Of a DNA stretch of 64,000 nucleotides, positions 15,816 through 24,138 are shown one piece after another (the first letter of the stretch is position 1; every line of letters begins with the position of its first letter). Origin of the DNA: a virus; the IMG/VR virus record IMGVR_UViG_3300030503_000315, positions 124,001-188,000 of that record. One strand, written 5' to 3'. A model generated the notes under the pieces. The model was given only the letters and a program-made list of their open reading frames with translations, did no database searches and was not told the origin of the DNA. A program made the position numbers and the translations under genes.

Positions 15816-15843
15816 AACTCCCTCCTCTGGTTGTTGACCTCCA

Positions 15844-15851
15844 TATTTACT
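15844..15851 (-). promoter_or_regulatory. leftward AGTAAATA promoter-like box
   Basis: The minus strand reads AAACAGTAAATATGGAGG, 29 nt upstream of the start at 15815. It is placed like the rightward copies and would fire the leftward block. Confidence 0.6.
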
Positions 15852-15859
15852 GTTTCTAG

Positions 15860-16073
15860 GTACTGTCAACATCCACTGTAAGTACTTCCTGTACCCCAGG
15901 ATATAACGTAACAATATACTATATGTGACAGTACCTAAATGTCGACAAGTACCCAAGAGTACTGTCAACATCCACTGTAAGTACCACCACCTACTTACAG
16001 TAACCACTGACAGTACATCCTCAAACGTAGGAAATGGTAAATATGAGGTACTTACAACAAATACTGACAGTAC
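15860..16073. repeat. iteron-like repeat cluster, possible origin or operator
   Basis: Two exact 26-bp direct repeats (15860-15885 and 15959-15984, 99 bp apart) begin GTACTGTCAACATC and end ACTGTAAGTAC. The core also appears inverted as TGACAGTAC at 15926-15934, 16008-16016 and 16065-16073, and TACTTACAGT at 15992-16001 inverts the repeat's other end. The cluster lies between divergent genes and just before a Rep-like gene. AT-rich sequence (ATATAACGTAACAATATACT) sits in the middle at about 15901-15920. This is the arrangement of an iteron origin or a repressor operator array; which one is not decided by the sequence. Confidence 0.75.
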
Positions 16074-16089
16074 CAAAACGGAGTTTAAG

Positions 16090-17430
16090 TTGAACAGATA
16101 TGCAATGTTGGATGGGGCAGCAATAGGTACCGAATATGACCCAGCATTAGACTCTGGTCGTGTGGTTTGCAAGAATCCAAAAGCCCTATGGAAAGCGATC
16201 GAGGAATCACGGGAAATCACAATCATAGCCAAGAAAGCTGATGAACTTGTTGCTCGAATGGATCCATGGGATAACGAGAGTGGTCGGGGTTGTCGTGATC
16301 TACCAATCAAACGAACGATCTACCTCGATCTAAAGATGAGTGCGGATAAGAAAGGTAAGAAAAGGTGGCATTTCAACATTCGTACGAATCCTGCGTCGGT
16401 CTTCACTGGGGATAACACATTTGGATCCTTGATGGTTGTTCGGCAAATCAGGGAAGTGTTCAACTTCATCCTGGATTACTTCGAGGACATGGGGGTAAAT
16501 GTCGAGGTGATGAGGAAGCAGGTACAACGAGGGGACATAGTTCTGTCTTCCATAGCATTTGCTGTCTACTCTGACAAGGTGAAAAACTCTGATATAGTTC
16601 GGCGACTGCTGGACAAGTGGTACTTCATGTACGAGACAAGGGTGGAGTACGAAGGACGGTATGTGACTCTGTTGGAAGCTCTTGGTTTGTCCAGGTCATC
16701 TGGGGAACAGTTCGCAGATTCCTTGGGGCTGAATATCTTTGGGTATAACCTGGCGGCAAAGGCGAAGTCGGCTACCGACAGAGGGCACAAGCTGATGCAC
16801 CTTTGCCTGTACGATAAGGCGGCAGAACTTCGTGCCAAGGACAACCTGGCGGATAATGATGATGAACTAGTGGATGATCTTGAACGCAGGATACGGTTTG
16901 ACCTGACGATCTCTCGCTATTACTTCAACACCGCATGGAACATGAAGCACGTAACATTGCGTAACCTCTACATGAAGATGAAGGAAAAGGGGTCGTGGGA
17001 AAATGTTGTGCTGGAACTAATGAACTATGCCATTGATCGTACCTGCCTGCAGTACATGGCGGTGGCTCCGAATGTCTATGCGGCGGAACATTCGGAGATA
17101 CTTGATCTGTGGACCAGGCAGATAGAGCAGAGGAAAGGTAGAGGGTCAGGGAAGTGGGACCCGAAGTTGATTCGATGGGCGGAAGAACTGGGCGTCAAGT
17201 TGAAGGTGAGTCCAATAGCACATCTGATAATGCACCAAGGTAGGCTTGGTCTGCATATGAATCGTATGGATAAGGCGAAGGAATGGTTGTCGTCACCCGA
17301 AGGCGCAAAGAAGTACGGCCTGTCGGTAACCAAGGCGGCGGAGCTTGAGCGTAAGCAGAGCAATTTCGCGAGAGCAGTGTCAAAGCTTGAGCTAGACTTC
17401 TCCAGTCCAACTTACGTGAGGTTAGGATGA
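16090..17430 (+). CDS. gene II/X-type replication initiator-like protein (Phage_CRI-like), 446 aa
   Basis: It resembles the replication initiators of filamentous phages (gpII/X, Phage_CRI family), which nick DNA at the origin for rolling-circle replication. Points of similarity: HFNIRTNPASVFTGDNTFGS corresponds to the gpII signature SPAKVLQGHNVFGT; a following LSSIAFAVYSD strand takes the place of SRIDATFSA; LMHLCLYDKAAEL matches VAYLKHVEL; and RRIRFDLTISRYYFN matches VRFEARIKTRYL. The start is set at TTG 16090 (GGAG 6 nt before it); ATG 16105 and GTG 15925 are alternatives, but the GTG start would place the repeat cluster inside the gene. The repeat cluster directly upstream fits an initiator with its origin. 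The catalytic tyrosine cannot be assigned by eye. The next gene overlaps by 4 nt. Confidence 0.6.
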   Translation: MNRYAMLDGAAIGTEYDPALDSGRVVCKNPKALWKAIEESREITIIAKKADELVARMDPWDNESGRGCRDLPIKRTIYLDLKMSADKKGKKRWHFNIRTNPASVFTGDNTFGSLMVVRQIREVFNFILDYFEDMGVNVEVMRKQVQRGDIVLSSIAFAVYSDKVKNSDIVRRLLDKWYFMYETRVEYEGRYVTLLEALGLSRSSGEQFADSLGLNIFGYNLAAKAKSATDRGHKLMHLCLYDKAAELRAKDNLADNDDELVDDLERRIRFDLTISRYYFNTAWNMKHVTLRNLYMKMKEKGSWENVVLELMNYAIDRTCLQYMAVAPNVYAAEHSEILDLWTRQIEQRKGRGSGKWDPKLIRWAEELGVKLKVSPIAHLIMHQGRLGLHMNRMDKAKEWLSSPEGAKKYGLSVTKAAELERKQSNFARAVSKLELDFSSPTYVRLG

Positions 17431-18131
17431 AGGACAATGAAAAATCTTACGTCTACATGTATCGGGTAGATGGCGTACCTATCTATGTTGGAATAGGGAC
17501 CGAAGATAATGGGAACTTTGTACGCGCGCGGAGTCTGGTAGGACATAAGGGTATTAAACCTGACGAATTCGATAAGGTTCAGATAGATGTGATCCAGCGT
17601 AACATTTCTAGAACACAAGCTAGAACATTTGAATCCGTACTTATCCAGGTTCTGGGTCAGGATTTCAGGTTAAGGAATAAGAAGATCTCAGACCGCAAAG
17701 TAAATGTTCGCACCATAGTGGCCGACCCAAATTCGAAAAAGAGAATTGTAAGAGGACAGGTTGCGGATGAGATGATTCGGAAAGAATTAGTCACAGAACA
17801 ATTACAACTATTCTCGAGCGACAGCGGACTAGCTTCTCATAATATATTTTTAGAACCTAGCAAGACTTCTTCGGGTAATTTGGTAGCAGCCTTGTGTACT
17901 GGGTATGATCCGGAATTGGATTCACTCTTGACAAAGTTTCATAAGTGGTGGAGATCCGTCGGGTTCGACCCGATGTATGAGAAAGTAATGATTATAGTAC
18001 CATGGGAATCTCAAGCCGAAAATTTTCGGAAAGCTACCAAAGATATTTGTTTCCATGGATCAGATAGGCCTGCGGTTCTGATTACTTCAGTTGAGCGTTG
18101 GGCAGAGTTTATGTTGGGGCACAAGAAGTGA
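17427..18131 (+). CDS. GIY-YIG-like endonuclease candidate, 234 aa
   Basis: The N-terminal 90 residues begin YVYMYRVDGVPIYVGIGT, then RARSLVGHK and QARTFESVLIQVLG, the strand-YVG...R...E layout of GIY-YIG nucleases (the variant type with YVGIGT, as in LEM-3-like enzymes). The C-terminal half (about residues 95-234) is a separate domain with VMIIVPWESQAENFRK, unknown. The start overlaps the stop of the Rep-like gene (ATGA), so they are cotranslated; a nuclease linked with an initiator could act in replication or homing. Activity is inferred. Confidence 0.65.
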   Translation: MKDNEKSYVYMYRVDGVPIYVGIGTEDNGNFVRARSLVGHKGIKPDEFDKVQIDVIQRNISRTQARTFESVLIQVLGQDFRLRNKKISDRKVNVRTIVADPNSKKRIVRGQVADEMIRKELVTEQLQLFSSDSGLASHNIFLEPSKTSSGNLVAALCTGYDPELDSLLTKFHKWWRSVGFDPMYEKVMIIVPWESQAENFRKATKDICFHGSDRPAVLITSVERWAEFMLGHKK

Positions 18132-18141
18132 CGTTAGGACA

Positions 18142-18149
18142 AGTAAATA
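18142..18149 (+). promoter_or_regulatory. AGTAAATA promoter-like box
   Basis: It reads GACAAGTAAATATGAACG, 32 nt upstream of the first DLLxL-tail gene. It appears to start the transcript for the tandem family. Confidence 0.65.
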
Positions 18150-18180
18150 TGAACGATCCCTAAACCTAGAGGAGCAACGA

Positions 18181-18558
18181 ATGACGATACTTTGCAGGAT
18201 ACGGAAGGACAAACAAAACAACTGGTGGGACCTTGATTCGGTTCTCATAAGTGTGGATGGCATCCTGGGCATGCCCTTCGCCCGCGGATTCAAAGATCAG
18301 TTTCATGCAGTGTCGTGGTTAAGTCATCATGTAACGAGATGCTTAGGCATCGATTGCTCACACCTGTTTAATGGATACTCCGTACCTTACGATGATCTGG
18401 ACGTTGAGGTATCATACACTTTTGGTGTAGCTTATCCAACGGTGAGTTTCCATGCGTTCAATATTAGCCTGTCAACCTTTGAAGTGATCTGTGACGAGTC
18501 ACAGACTAAGGAAGACCTGGATCTTCTACAACTCATGAAAGACATTTGTCAGGGATAA
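18181..18558 (+). CDS. DLLxL-tail family protein 1, 125 aa
   Basis: The start MTILCRIRKDKQN at 18181 follows AGAGGAGCAACGA. Its C-terminus DLLQLMKDICQG is shared with the following genes. The N-terminal region (VLISVDGILGMP, then AVSWLSHHV) aligns with the third member (LVSRDGILGMP, AYEWLISEI), so the two are paralogues. It is a small alpha/beta soluble protein. Function is unknown; the shared tail suggests a common docking site. Confidence 0.7.
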   Translation: MTILCRIRKDKQNNWWDLDSVLISVDGILGMPFARGFKDQFHAVSWLSHHVTRCLGIDCSHLFNGYSVPYDDLDVEVSYTFGVAYPTVSFHAFNISLSTFEVICDESQTKEDLDLLQLMKDICQG

Positions 18559-18561
18559 CCA

Positions 18562-18948
18562 ATGAATCAATGTAGTGGATGCGTCTACCAGGCCAGAAAG
18601 CAGAATGACCTGTGGCATCTTTTCTATGAGATGTTATACACCGAAAAGTCATCTGGTCTTCGTCATCTTATGAGAGGTCAGTTCACAAGTAGGGATGAAG
18701 CTGAGCGTCATCTTGTTGAAACCTTTGGTCGTTGTACAGACCAACTCGAGGCCGACAGGGTGTCTTGTCTTGTCCTGCTTATTCCACGAGAACAGGAATG
18801 GGATCTTCAAGTGAAATGGGATCCAGTTCCTACCACCAGCATGTTGTGTTATCCAAATATTGCAAACCTAAAGTACAAGATCACCAAACATGCTGCACAA
18901 CCTGATCTTCTGCAACTCATGCACGATATCCTTGGAGATAACCAATGA
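18562..18948 (+). CDS. DLLxL-tail family protein 2, 128 aa
   Basis: It starts MNQCSGCVYQARKQ and ends PDLLQLMHDILGDNQ. The middle has EWDLQVKWDPVP, also found as ILNWDPVP in member 5 and INFDPIDP in member 6, so members 2, 5 and 6 form one subgroup. It overlaps the next gene by 4 nt. Function is unknown. Confidence 0.7.
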   Translation: MNQCSGCVYQARKQNDLWHLFYEMLYTEKSSGLRHLMRGQFTSRDEAERHLVETFGRCTDQLEADRVSCLVLLIPREQEWDLQVKWDPVPTTSMLCYPNIANLKYKITKHAAQPDLLQLMHDILGDNQ

Positions 18949-19307
18949 CGATCCTTGTTCATTTTCGAAAATCTACGAACCCGCAAAAGTGGAGCGTGAG
19001 TACAACTCTGGTGTCTCGTGATGGCATCCTCGGTATGCCCGAACGCGGTGCCTTCGCGACGCAAGCCGGAGCCTACGAGTGGCTTATAAGTGAGATAGCC
19101 GTGGCGACCAATTATGACGTAAAACAGGTTTTTGAAGAGGCACGTGCCGAGGTGCGTATCGATATCGAAGAGGAGTTCGACATCGTAATTTCTGTACCAA
19201 ACGGGCACAGTACCCTTCCTATAGTGGAGTTCAAAAGACTCAACATGGTGGGAGATGTAACCACCGTGGACCTCCTGCAGTTGATGAACGACATCTGCTC
19301 TAACTGA
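18945..19307 (+). CDS. DLLxL-tail family protein 3, 120 aa
   Basis: It begins MTILVHFRKSTNPQKW and ends VDLLQLMNDICSN. It is a clear paralogue of member 1 through the MTIL start, the DGILGMP motif and the tail. The start overlaps the previous stop (ATGA). Function is unknown. Confidence 0.7.
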   Translation: MTILVHFRKSTNPQKWSVSTTLVSRDGILGMPERGAFATQAGAYEWLISEIAVATNYDVKQVFEEARAEVRIDIEEEFDIVISVPNGHSTLPIVEFKRLNMVGDVTTVDLLQLMNDICSN

Positions 19308-19315
19308 GGTATAGA

Positions 19316-19675
19316 ATGGCAATCAGAAAATGTGAGTGGAGTATAATGCGAGTAGGGAACATCGCTAGCTCTGGGACTTACTCGGGTTATGAAATCTATG
19401 ATGACGCTACACAGAAACTCTTAGATACAGCTCCTCGTGGATTTCTTTCGACGACTTTGCGCCGCTTGATGTTATGTATTGGATATCCTAGAGATCAGAT
19501 AGACGCCCTTGTGGATCCCTTGGTTGTTCAGTTGATGAAAGATGAAACAACACCTCTGTACCTTCACTTCGAAGCAGACCTTGAGATGTGCTGCCGACTT
19601 CTGGATGTACCTTACAAGGGTCCGGTGGTTCCCACTCCAGACCTCCTGCAAATCATGAATGATATCTGTTCCTAA
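19316..19675 (+). CDS. DLLxL-tail family protein 4, 119 aa
   Basis: It starts MAIRKCEWSIMRVG after TGAGGTATAGA and ends TPDLLQIMNDICS. The body differs strongly from the neighbours while the tail is kept, which argues that the tail itself is selected. Function is unknown. Confidence 0.7.
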   Translation: MAIRKCEWSIMRVGNIASSGTYSGYEIYDDATQKLLDTAPRGFLSTTLRRLMLCIGYPRDQIDALVDPLVVQLMKDETTPLYLHFEADLEMCCRLLDVPYKGPVVPTPDLLQIMNDICS

Positions 19676-19685
19676 GGACTAGCAT

Positions 19686-20084
19686 ATGGATCTCATAGGA
19701 TGTATTTTTAAAGTTAGGATGTTACGAAACGCAGCCCATTGGGAAATTCTTAATCAGTACATCTATGAGGATGGATCTCTAACTCGAGAGACTTACTTTA
19801 GTTCGAGTTTAGGCTCAAGGTTACAGGCGGATTCATACCTCGCTGGACATGTCCGAAGCTGTTTTGACGACATTCGCTACTCCATGGCGCTCTCTACTAT
19901 AGATAGAGTAGGGAAAGATCTTGAGTACGACTTTATCCTGAACTGGGATCCTGTACCTCCCATCTTTCCAGGTGGTAATGCCGCATTGAAGAATCTGAGC
20001 ATGAGAGTTGAAGTTCCTGGTGATGATGGACAGCAAACAACACCTGATCTTTTATCCATCATGAATGATGTTTGTAGAGGATGA
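19686..20084 (+). CDS. DLLxL-tail family protein 5, 132 aa
   Basis: It starts MDLIGCIFKVRM and ends PDLLSIMNDVCRG. It shares NWDPVP and NAALKNL with the subgroup formed by members 2 and 6 (NIANLKY, TSLTNVR). It overlaps the next gene by 4 nt. Confidence 0.7.
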   Translation: MDLIGCIFKVRMLRNAAHWEILNQYIYEDGSLTRETYFSSSLGSRLQADSYLAGHVRSCFDDIRYSMALSTIDRVGKDLEYDFILNWDPVPPIFPGGNAALKNLSMRVEVPGDDGQQTTPDLLSIMNDVCRG

Positions 20085-20476
20085 AGATGAAATACGTTAC
20101 ATGCACGTTCAAGGTATTGAAGAACCCAGATGTATCTAGTGCGTCAAAGTGGGTAGTCAAGTACATGTACAAGCAGGAATTCGGTCTTGCTACAGTTCCG
20201 CAAACATTTGGTACTTATCTCACAAGAGGTGAGGCTATGGATAGTCTTGTCTATCATATAGGATCTGTCCTTGGTGATTTGTCGAACCACTACTATGATC
20301 TACCTCCGGATGTTGAATTCAGGATTGACATCAATTTCGACCCTATCGATCCGGACATTCATCCTCTGAATCATACTTCCCTCACAAATGTTCGACTAGA
20401 TCTAACGTGGAAAGATGACAAGAGCCTGGATGGTTCGGCCTTGCTTGATCTCATGTACGACATCTTGGGAAACTGA
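20081..20476 (+). CDS. DLLxL-tail family protein 6, 131 aa
   Basis: It starts MKMKYVTCTFKVLKN, like the KCEW/CIFKV starts of its relatives, and ends ALLDLMYDILGN. INFDPIDP aligns with members 2 and 5. Function is unknown. Confidence 0.7.
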   Translation: MKMKYVTCTFKVLKNPDVSSASKWVVKYMYKQEFGLATVPQTFGTYLTRGEAMDSLVYHIGSVLGDLSNHYYDLPPDVEFRIDINFDPIDPDIHPLNHTSLTNVRLDLTWKDDKSLDGSALLDLMYDILGN

Positions 20477-20477
20477 C

Positions 20478-20903
20478 ATGCTAGTGACCAATATGCAGTA
20501 TCTTGTTCAACCTAAGAAATCTGGTATCTGCGATTTTCATGTCGATGCCAAGTGGGTGGATACGAATGGAGTATCCCATCTGTATGATTCTTTCTATCCG
20601 ATTGACCGGGAAAACCTTTTGGTAACCCTTGCATGGTTGTCGCACCACAAGATCGGCAGCAACTGTGGGGCTTCCGATTACGCATGGCGTCAACTCTTTG
20701 ATAACTATGTGCAGCCCAAGGACAATTTCTATACACACGAGTGTTTGATAACCTTGGGTTGGGGTCTCAAAGCTTACGACGAATCGTCTGTCACTCCTAC
20801 CCATGTGCGTATCGATGAAGCTACGTGGACCAAAGTTGGTATCCATGGGGGAAGCTTAAGAACAAATCTCCTCGACCTGGCCAAAGATTTGTGTCAGTTC
20901 TAG
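20478..20903 (+). CDS. DLLxL-tail family protein 7, 141 aa
   Basis: The start is taken as ATG 20478 (MLVTNMQYLVQPKK), one base after the preceding stop; ATG 20493 is possible. It ends TNLLDLAKDLCQF. A VTLAWLSHHKIG segment resembles VSWLSHHVTR of member 1. Function is unknown. Confidence 0.65.
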   Translation: MLVTNMQYLVQPKKSGICDFHVDAKWVDTNGVSHLYDSFYPIDRENLLVTLAWLSHHKIGSNCGASDYAWRQLFDNYVQPKDNFYTHECLITLGWGLKAYDESSVTPTHVRIDEATWTKVGIHGGSLRTNLLDLAKDLCQF

Positions 20904-20906
20904 GAA

Positions 20907-20914
20907 AGTAAATA
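20907..20914 (+). promoter_or_regulatory. AGTAAATA promoter-like box
   Basis: It reads AGGAAAGTAAATATTGATG immediately after member 7 and 29 nt before the start at 20943. It splits the tandem family into two transcription units. Confidence 0.65.
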
Positions 20915-20942
20915 TTGATGTCGATCTTAGGAGGTGCCCGCG

Positions 20943-21314
20943 GTGAAAGATAACTGTTTCAACATTTACTACAACTCAAGGCTTGATACTTGGGAACTGT
21001 ACGAGTCCAGCGGCCATGCAATCTTGGGTTGGAGCAGGTCTCAAGATCAGGTCGTGTGGTTTGCAAAGAATGCTGCTCAACGAAATAACGGTGGCGAACC
21101 CGTAGAGTTCGATATCGAACGCTATGGCGCCGTGGTTTATATGTCTCCCAAGCCCACCTCGGCTATTTGGCAAGAAATTGTAGACCGGGAAGATGCCGAG
21201 TGGAAGAGGAAGGTTGACGAGATGATAGCGGGTTATGTTCCTGGATCTCTACTGGATCCTACAAAGGTCTGGTCTACTGAGCCAGACCTTTTGCAGTTGA
21301 TGCATGATCTCTAA
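20943..21314 (+). CDS. DLLxL-tail family protein 8, 123 aa
   Basis: The GTG at 20943 (MKDNCFNIYYNSRLD) is preferred because AGGAGG lies 7 nt upstream; GTG 20934 overlaps that site. The protein ends PDLLQLMHDL. It is a small alpha/beta protein with a helical KRKVDEMIAG segment. Function is unknown. Confidence 0.65.
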   Translation: MKDNCFNIYYNSRLDTWELYESSGHAILGWSRSQDQVVWFAKNAAQRNNGGEPVEFDIERYGAVVYMSPKPTSAIWQEIVDREDAEWKRKVDEMIAGYVPGSLLDPTKVWSTEPDLLQLMHDL

Positions 21315-21322
21315 GGAGAACC

Positions 21323-21790
21323 ATGATGGTTTTGGAGAAGCTTGAATTTCGTTTCAATAGAAGTTGGATGGCGCCACACTCAATGTTGTTCATTGATAGT
21401 GGAGGAGGTCAAACTGTTTGGGCTACATTCGATGAAGATCAGATGGAAGCTACCCTCGACACCTTCATTCGCAACCGGTTTGCTGGACTAGACTTTGTCA
21501 AAGAAGCGTTTGATGACTGGTTAACCGATGCTGTCTCGGGTGGTCCTGAAATCTCAGATGAAGAGGCATGGAATTTTGATGTCTATTTTGGACCCCAGCA
21601 GATAGATGGTATGGATCCAAATTTCGATTCCAAGAAATTTGCCATAGCAGAGTGGGATCTTCCTGATGATGAAATAGAACAATTGAGTAGTGTTCGTGGT
21701 TGTACTTTCTCCAAAGACACCATCATCCAGTTTGTAGAAGTCACTTACGGGAGTAAAGTAGTTGATCTCCTTTCCTTAATCCCCTTTTAA
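21323..21790 (+). CDS. DLLxL-tail family protein 9, 155 aa
   Basis: It starts MMVLEKLEFRFNRSW after AAGGAGAACC. The tail has changed to VVDLLSLIPF, the same as member 10. The body is acidic, with helices around residues 35-65. The SLIPF ending is closer to a Q/DLxLxF sliding-clamp-type peptide, an inference only. Confidence 0.7.
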   Translation: MMVLEKLEFRFNRSWMAPHSMLFIDSGGGQTVWATFDEDQMEATLDTFIRNRFAGLDFVKEAFDDWLTDAVSGGPEISDEEAWNFDVYFGPQQIDGMDPNFDSKKFAIAEWDLPDDEIEQLSSVRGCTFSKDTIIQFVEVTYGSKVVDLLSLIPF

Positions 21791-21802
21791 GCTGAGACAT
21801 TT

Positions 21803-22438
21803 ATGGTCGCGTTATTCCTTACCGGGATGTCGTTTGTAGAATCTCTTCTCTTCATACCATTTGTGTTTTATGGTTTGGTGTTGGTTCTCGTTGTCCTATC
21901 TGCTTGGGCAATAGATGAATCACCAGGTAACAAACGTGAAGGTTGGTTTATTGCAACTTTGCTATCTGCGTTGCTTGTTCTACTTATTGGCTGGAAGTTT
22001 GGTGTTCATTTCTCGGGCCTGGTGAACCACCCGGTGTTCTCTATCGAAGCTTTTGTGGTATATCTTGTTGTAGGTGTGCTGTGGAGTTTTGGTAAGTGGT
22101 ATTTCTTTCTCTCTAAGGTCAGAGAGAAATACTTAGAACTCAAGGATGAATATTCATCTAGCTTACAAAGCCTTTATCATGCTGTGGATTCAGAGTTGAA
22201 TTTCTACAAGAGAGTTGACTATAATTCTTTGGATAAAAATCCAAATCAAATCTCTGAAGCGATCAAACCCCAGGTATCGGCGCATAAAGCGAGTATCACC
22301 CGTTGGATCATTTGTTGGCCTTTGAGTTTCGTGTGGACTATGCTTAATGATCCACTGCGCAAACTTGCCGATACAATCTTCTCGCATATCAAAAGTGTAT
22401 TCCAGAAGATGTCTGATAAGATGTTCCATGGAGTATGA
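21803..22438 (+). CDS. multi-pass membrane protein, 211 aa
   Basis: Three hydrophobic segments (about residues 10-35, 47-65 and 78-100) are followed by a long charged cytoplasmic-type domain with a coiled-coil stretch (REKYLELKDEYSSSLQSLYH) and a further amphipathic region. It sits between two DLLxL-tail genes but lacks the tail. Function is unknown. Confidence 0.7.
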   Translation: MVALFLTGMSFVESLLFIPFVFYGLVLVLVVLSAWAIDESPGNKREGWFIATLLSALLVLLIGWKFGVHFSGLVNHPVFSIEAFVVYLVVGVLWSFGKWYFFLSKVREKYLELKDEYSSSLQSLYHAVDSELNFYKRVDYNSLDKNPNQISEAIKPQVSAHKASITRWIICWPLSFVWTMLNDPLRKLADTIFSHIKSVFQKMSDKMFHGV

Positions 22439-22439
22439 G

Positions 22440-22796
22440 ATGGCAATTTCTGACAGATACAAGTTTGTGATGTTTAGGACAGATATTGGTTTTCAGGTGG
22501 ATAAATTTCTAGGATTCAATGATCTTAGCTACGAGAGTGAACCTGTATCCAAAACCTATAGTTCATTTGTCCTGGCATGCGATTCAATCCTGCTTATTAT
22601 TCGTCCGTTCTTGCCGGACACCATGAAGCCAGTTCCAACTTGTATGAAGGGGCTGGATTCATCCAGGAATCATGAGTTCATTGTAATTTATGATACTTTT
22701 AATATAGTTGCTGTCGGTGCCCGATGTTTCAAGGAACATCCATATAACCCAAACCTAATCGAGGAAGTTGATCTGCTTTCTCTCATTCCATTCTAA
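22440..22796 (+). CDS. DLLxL-tail family protein 10, 118 aa
   Basis: The start MAISDRYKFVMFRTD at 22440 follows GGAGTATGAG and overlaps the end of the membrane protein. It ends EVDLLSLIPF, identical in the last eight residues to member 9. Function is unknown. Confidence 0.7.
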   Translation: MAISDRYKFVMFRTDIGFQVDKFLGFNDLSYESEPVSKTYSSFVLACDSILLIIRPFLPDTMKPVPTCMKGLDSSRNHEFIVIYDTFNIVAVGARCFKEHPYNPNLIEEVDLLSLIPF

Positions 22797-22805
22797 GGAT
22801 AAGAT

Positions 22806-23909
22806 ATGAGTACTCAAGATGTTCAAGACGTTGACTTCAAGGAAGTAACGGAATCAAAGATGATCGATAGCACCAAACAGGAAGTAAAACCAAAGCATCG
22901 AATCCTTCATGTTCAGGTGCAGGGCAATCCCAGTTCGGAAGACTTGTTGAGCACCGCTCAGGCGTTTGAGAAGGCTCTACAATCTGGATCGTCCTCAGTG
23001 GTATCCACGACCCCGAACGTTCAGACGTTCCACATCTATGGCGAAGGTGAAGCTCCGTTCAATGGTGTTCTGGTTCGTGGGGCTATTACCCTCGAAGACA
23101 TCGCAAGGACAATCCATGATGCGGAGATGGCGTACAGCAAGCAAGGCTTCAAATATTGGTTCGATCTTGCGGATGATCGACGCCGCGAGTACGTCAAGTT
23201 GGTTAAGAATGAGCTGCGTGGTATCACAACTACGTCTGACGACCAGGTGAAGAATCAGCTTGTCTATAACATCGTTACCGCATTGAAGTCTTGCCTCCCT
23301 GCTCCGCAACTTACCAACCTTATCCAGGCTAAGGTGTGGAATGGTTCTCAGGATTATGAGAGCGACGATGCTTGGACGACGATCGGGTTCCCTGATCTGA
23401 AGAAGGGTCATGTGTGGATCAACCCTGAAGAATCTCCTGTGGTGTATCGTCACTGCCAGTCTGATTCATATGTCAACTACGATGGTGGAACATCGTTCGT
23501 TACCGTAGATGTACTGGAAGTCGTTCCTTGTACTGGAACCATTGAGGACAAGATCGTTCTTCAATGGAAGCCCAAGGCGTTGATCGAGCACGAAGTTCGT
23601 GAAGCTTTTTCGAAGTCCGAAGAAAGTGCGGACGCTGAATTGCTAGCCCAAGCTAACGAAGCACGCGATGAAGGCTTTGCACCGGATGAAGAAGTACAGG
23701 CACTACAAGATTCATTAGTTTTGTCTGATGAAGATTCCAAACCTGCGGGTGAAGAAGTTCTCAAGCCCTTCAGTGACACTAGCGATGCAGTGGATCAACC
23801 ACAAACTGCTGTTGATACGAATGGTGTAGAACACAAGGTGAATCCTGTTACCGACACCTGGCAGAAAGAATTGAACGTTCAAGGAGAGCAGGATGCGTCT
23901 TCAGTGTAA
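22806..23909 (+). CDS. hypothetical protein with disordered acidic tail, 367 aa
   Basis: It starts MSTQDVQDVDFKEV. Residues 30-260 appear folded, with an AMAYSKQGFKYWFDLADDRR-like helical part and a beta-rich VSFVTVDVLEVVPCTG part. Residues 275-367 are acidic and low in hydrophobics, probably disordered. It is the largest gene of this stretch, located directly after the tail family. A DNA- or protein-binding role is possible but not supported by a known motif. Confidence 0.65.
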   Translation: MSTQDVQDVDFKEVTESKMIDSTKQEVKPKHRILHVQVQGNPSSEDLLSTAQAFEKALQSGSSSVVSTTPNVQTFHIYGEGEAPFNGVLVRGAITLEDIARTIHDAEMAYSKQGFKYWFDLADDRRREYVKLVKNELRGITTTSDDQVKNQLVYNIVTALKSCLPAPQLTNLIQAKVWNGSQDYESDDAWTTIGFPDLKKGHVWINPEESPVVYRHCQSDSYVNYDGGTSFVTVDVLEVVPCTGTIEDKIVLQWKPKALIEHEVREAFSKSEESADAELLAQANEARDEGFAPDEEVQALQDSLVLSDEDSKPAGEEVLKPFSDTSDAVDQPQTAVDTNGVEHKVNPVTDTWQKELNVQGEQDASSV

Positions 23910-24138
23910 AGTCACTTCCTGGAAGGTAGCGGAGTTCGGTGCAGTATCTGGAAACCATTTCCTCCTCGAATTCCAGGCTACCCATCTCGAATGGAAAACC
24001 GTAGTCGTTCCTTTTCCCTCTTCTCCTTCTTCGGCGTTTGAAGAGATGAGGAAGATGTATGAAAAGCACGTCCACACCTCGATGGCTATCCCAGGTCATC
24101 TTCTGACAACCGAAGGAGAAACGCGTGGATTACATTAA
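23893..24138 (+). CDS. small protein with KVTS start, 81 aa
   Basis: It starts MRLQCKVTSWKVAEF after AAGGAGAGCAGG. The N-terminal MRxxxKVTS pattern recurs in several other small genes here (24890, 57052, 57292, 60827). The body is beta-rich (HFLLEFQATHLEWKTVVV). Function is unknown. Confidence 0.65.
   Translation: MRLQCKVTSWKVAEFGAVSGNHFLLEFQATHLEWKTVVVPFPSSPSSAFEEMRKMYEKHVHTSMAIPGHLLTTEGETRGLH

Noticed and set aside
15925-16089. GTG at 15925 as the start of the replication initiator gene
   Set aside because: It has no ribosome site and would place the repeat cluster inside the gene; the peptide it adds has no resemblance to the family. TTG 16090 has GGAG at the right distance.
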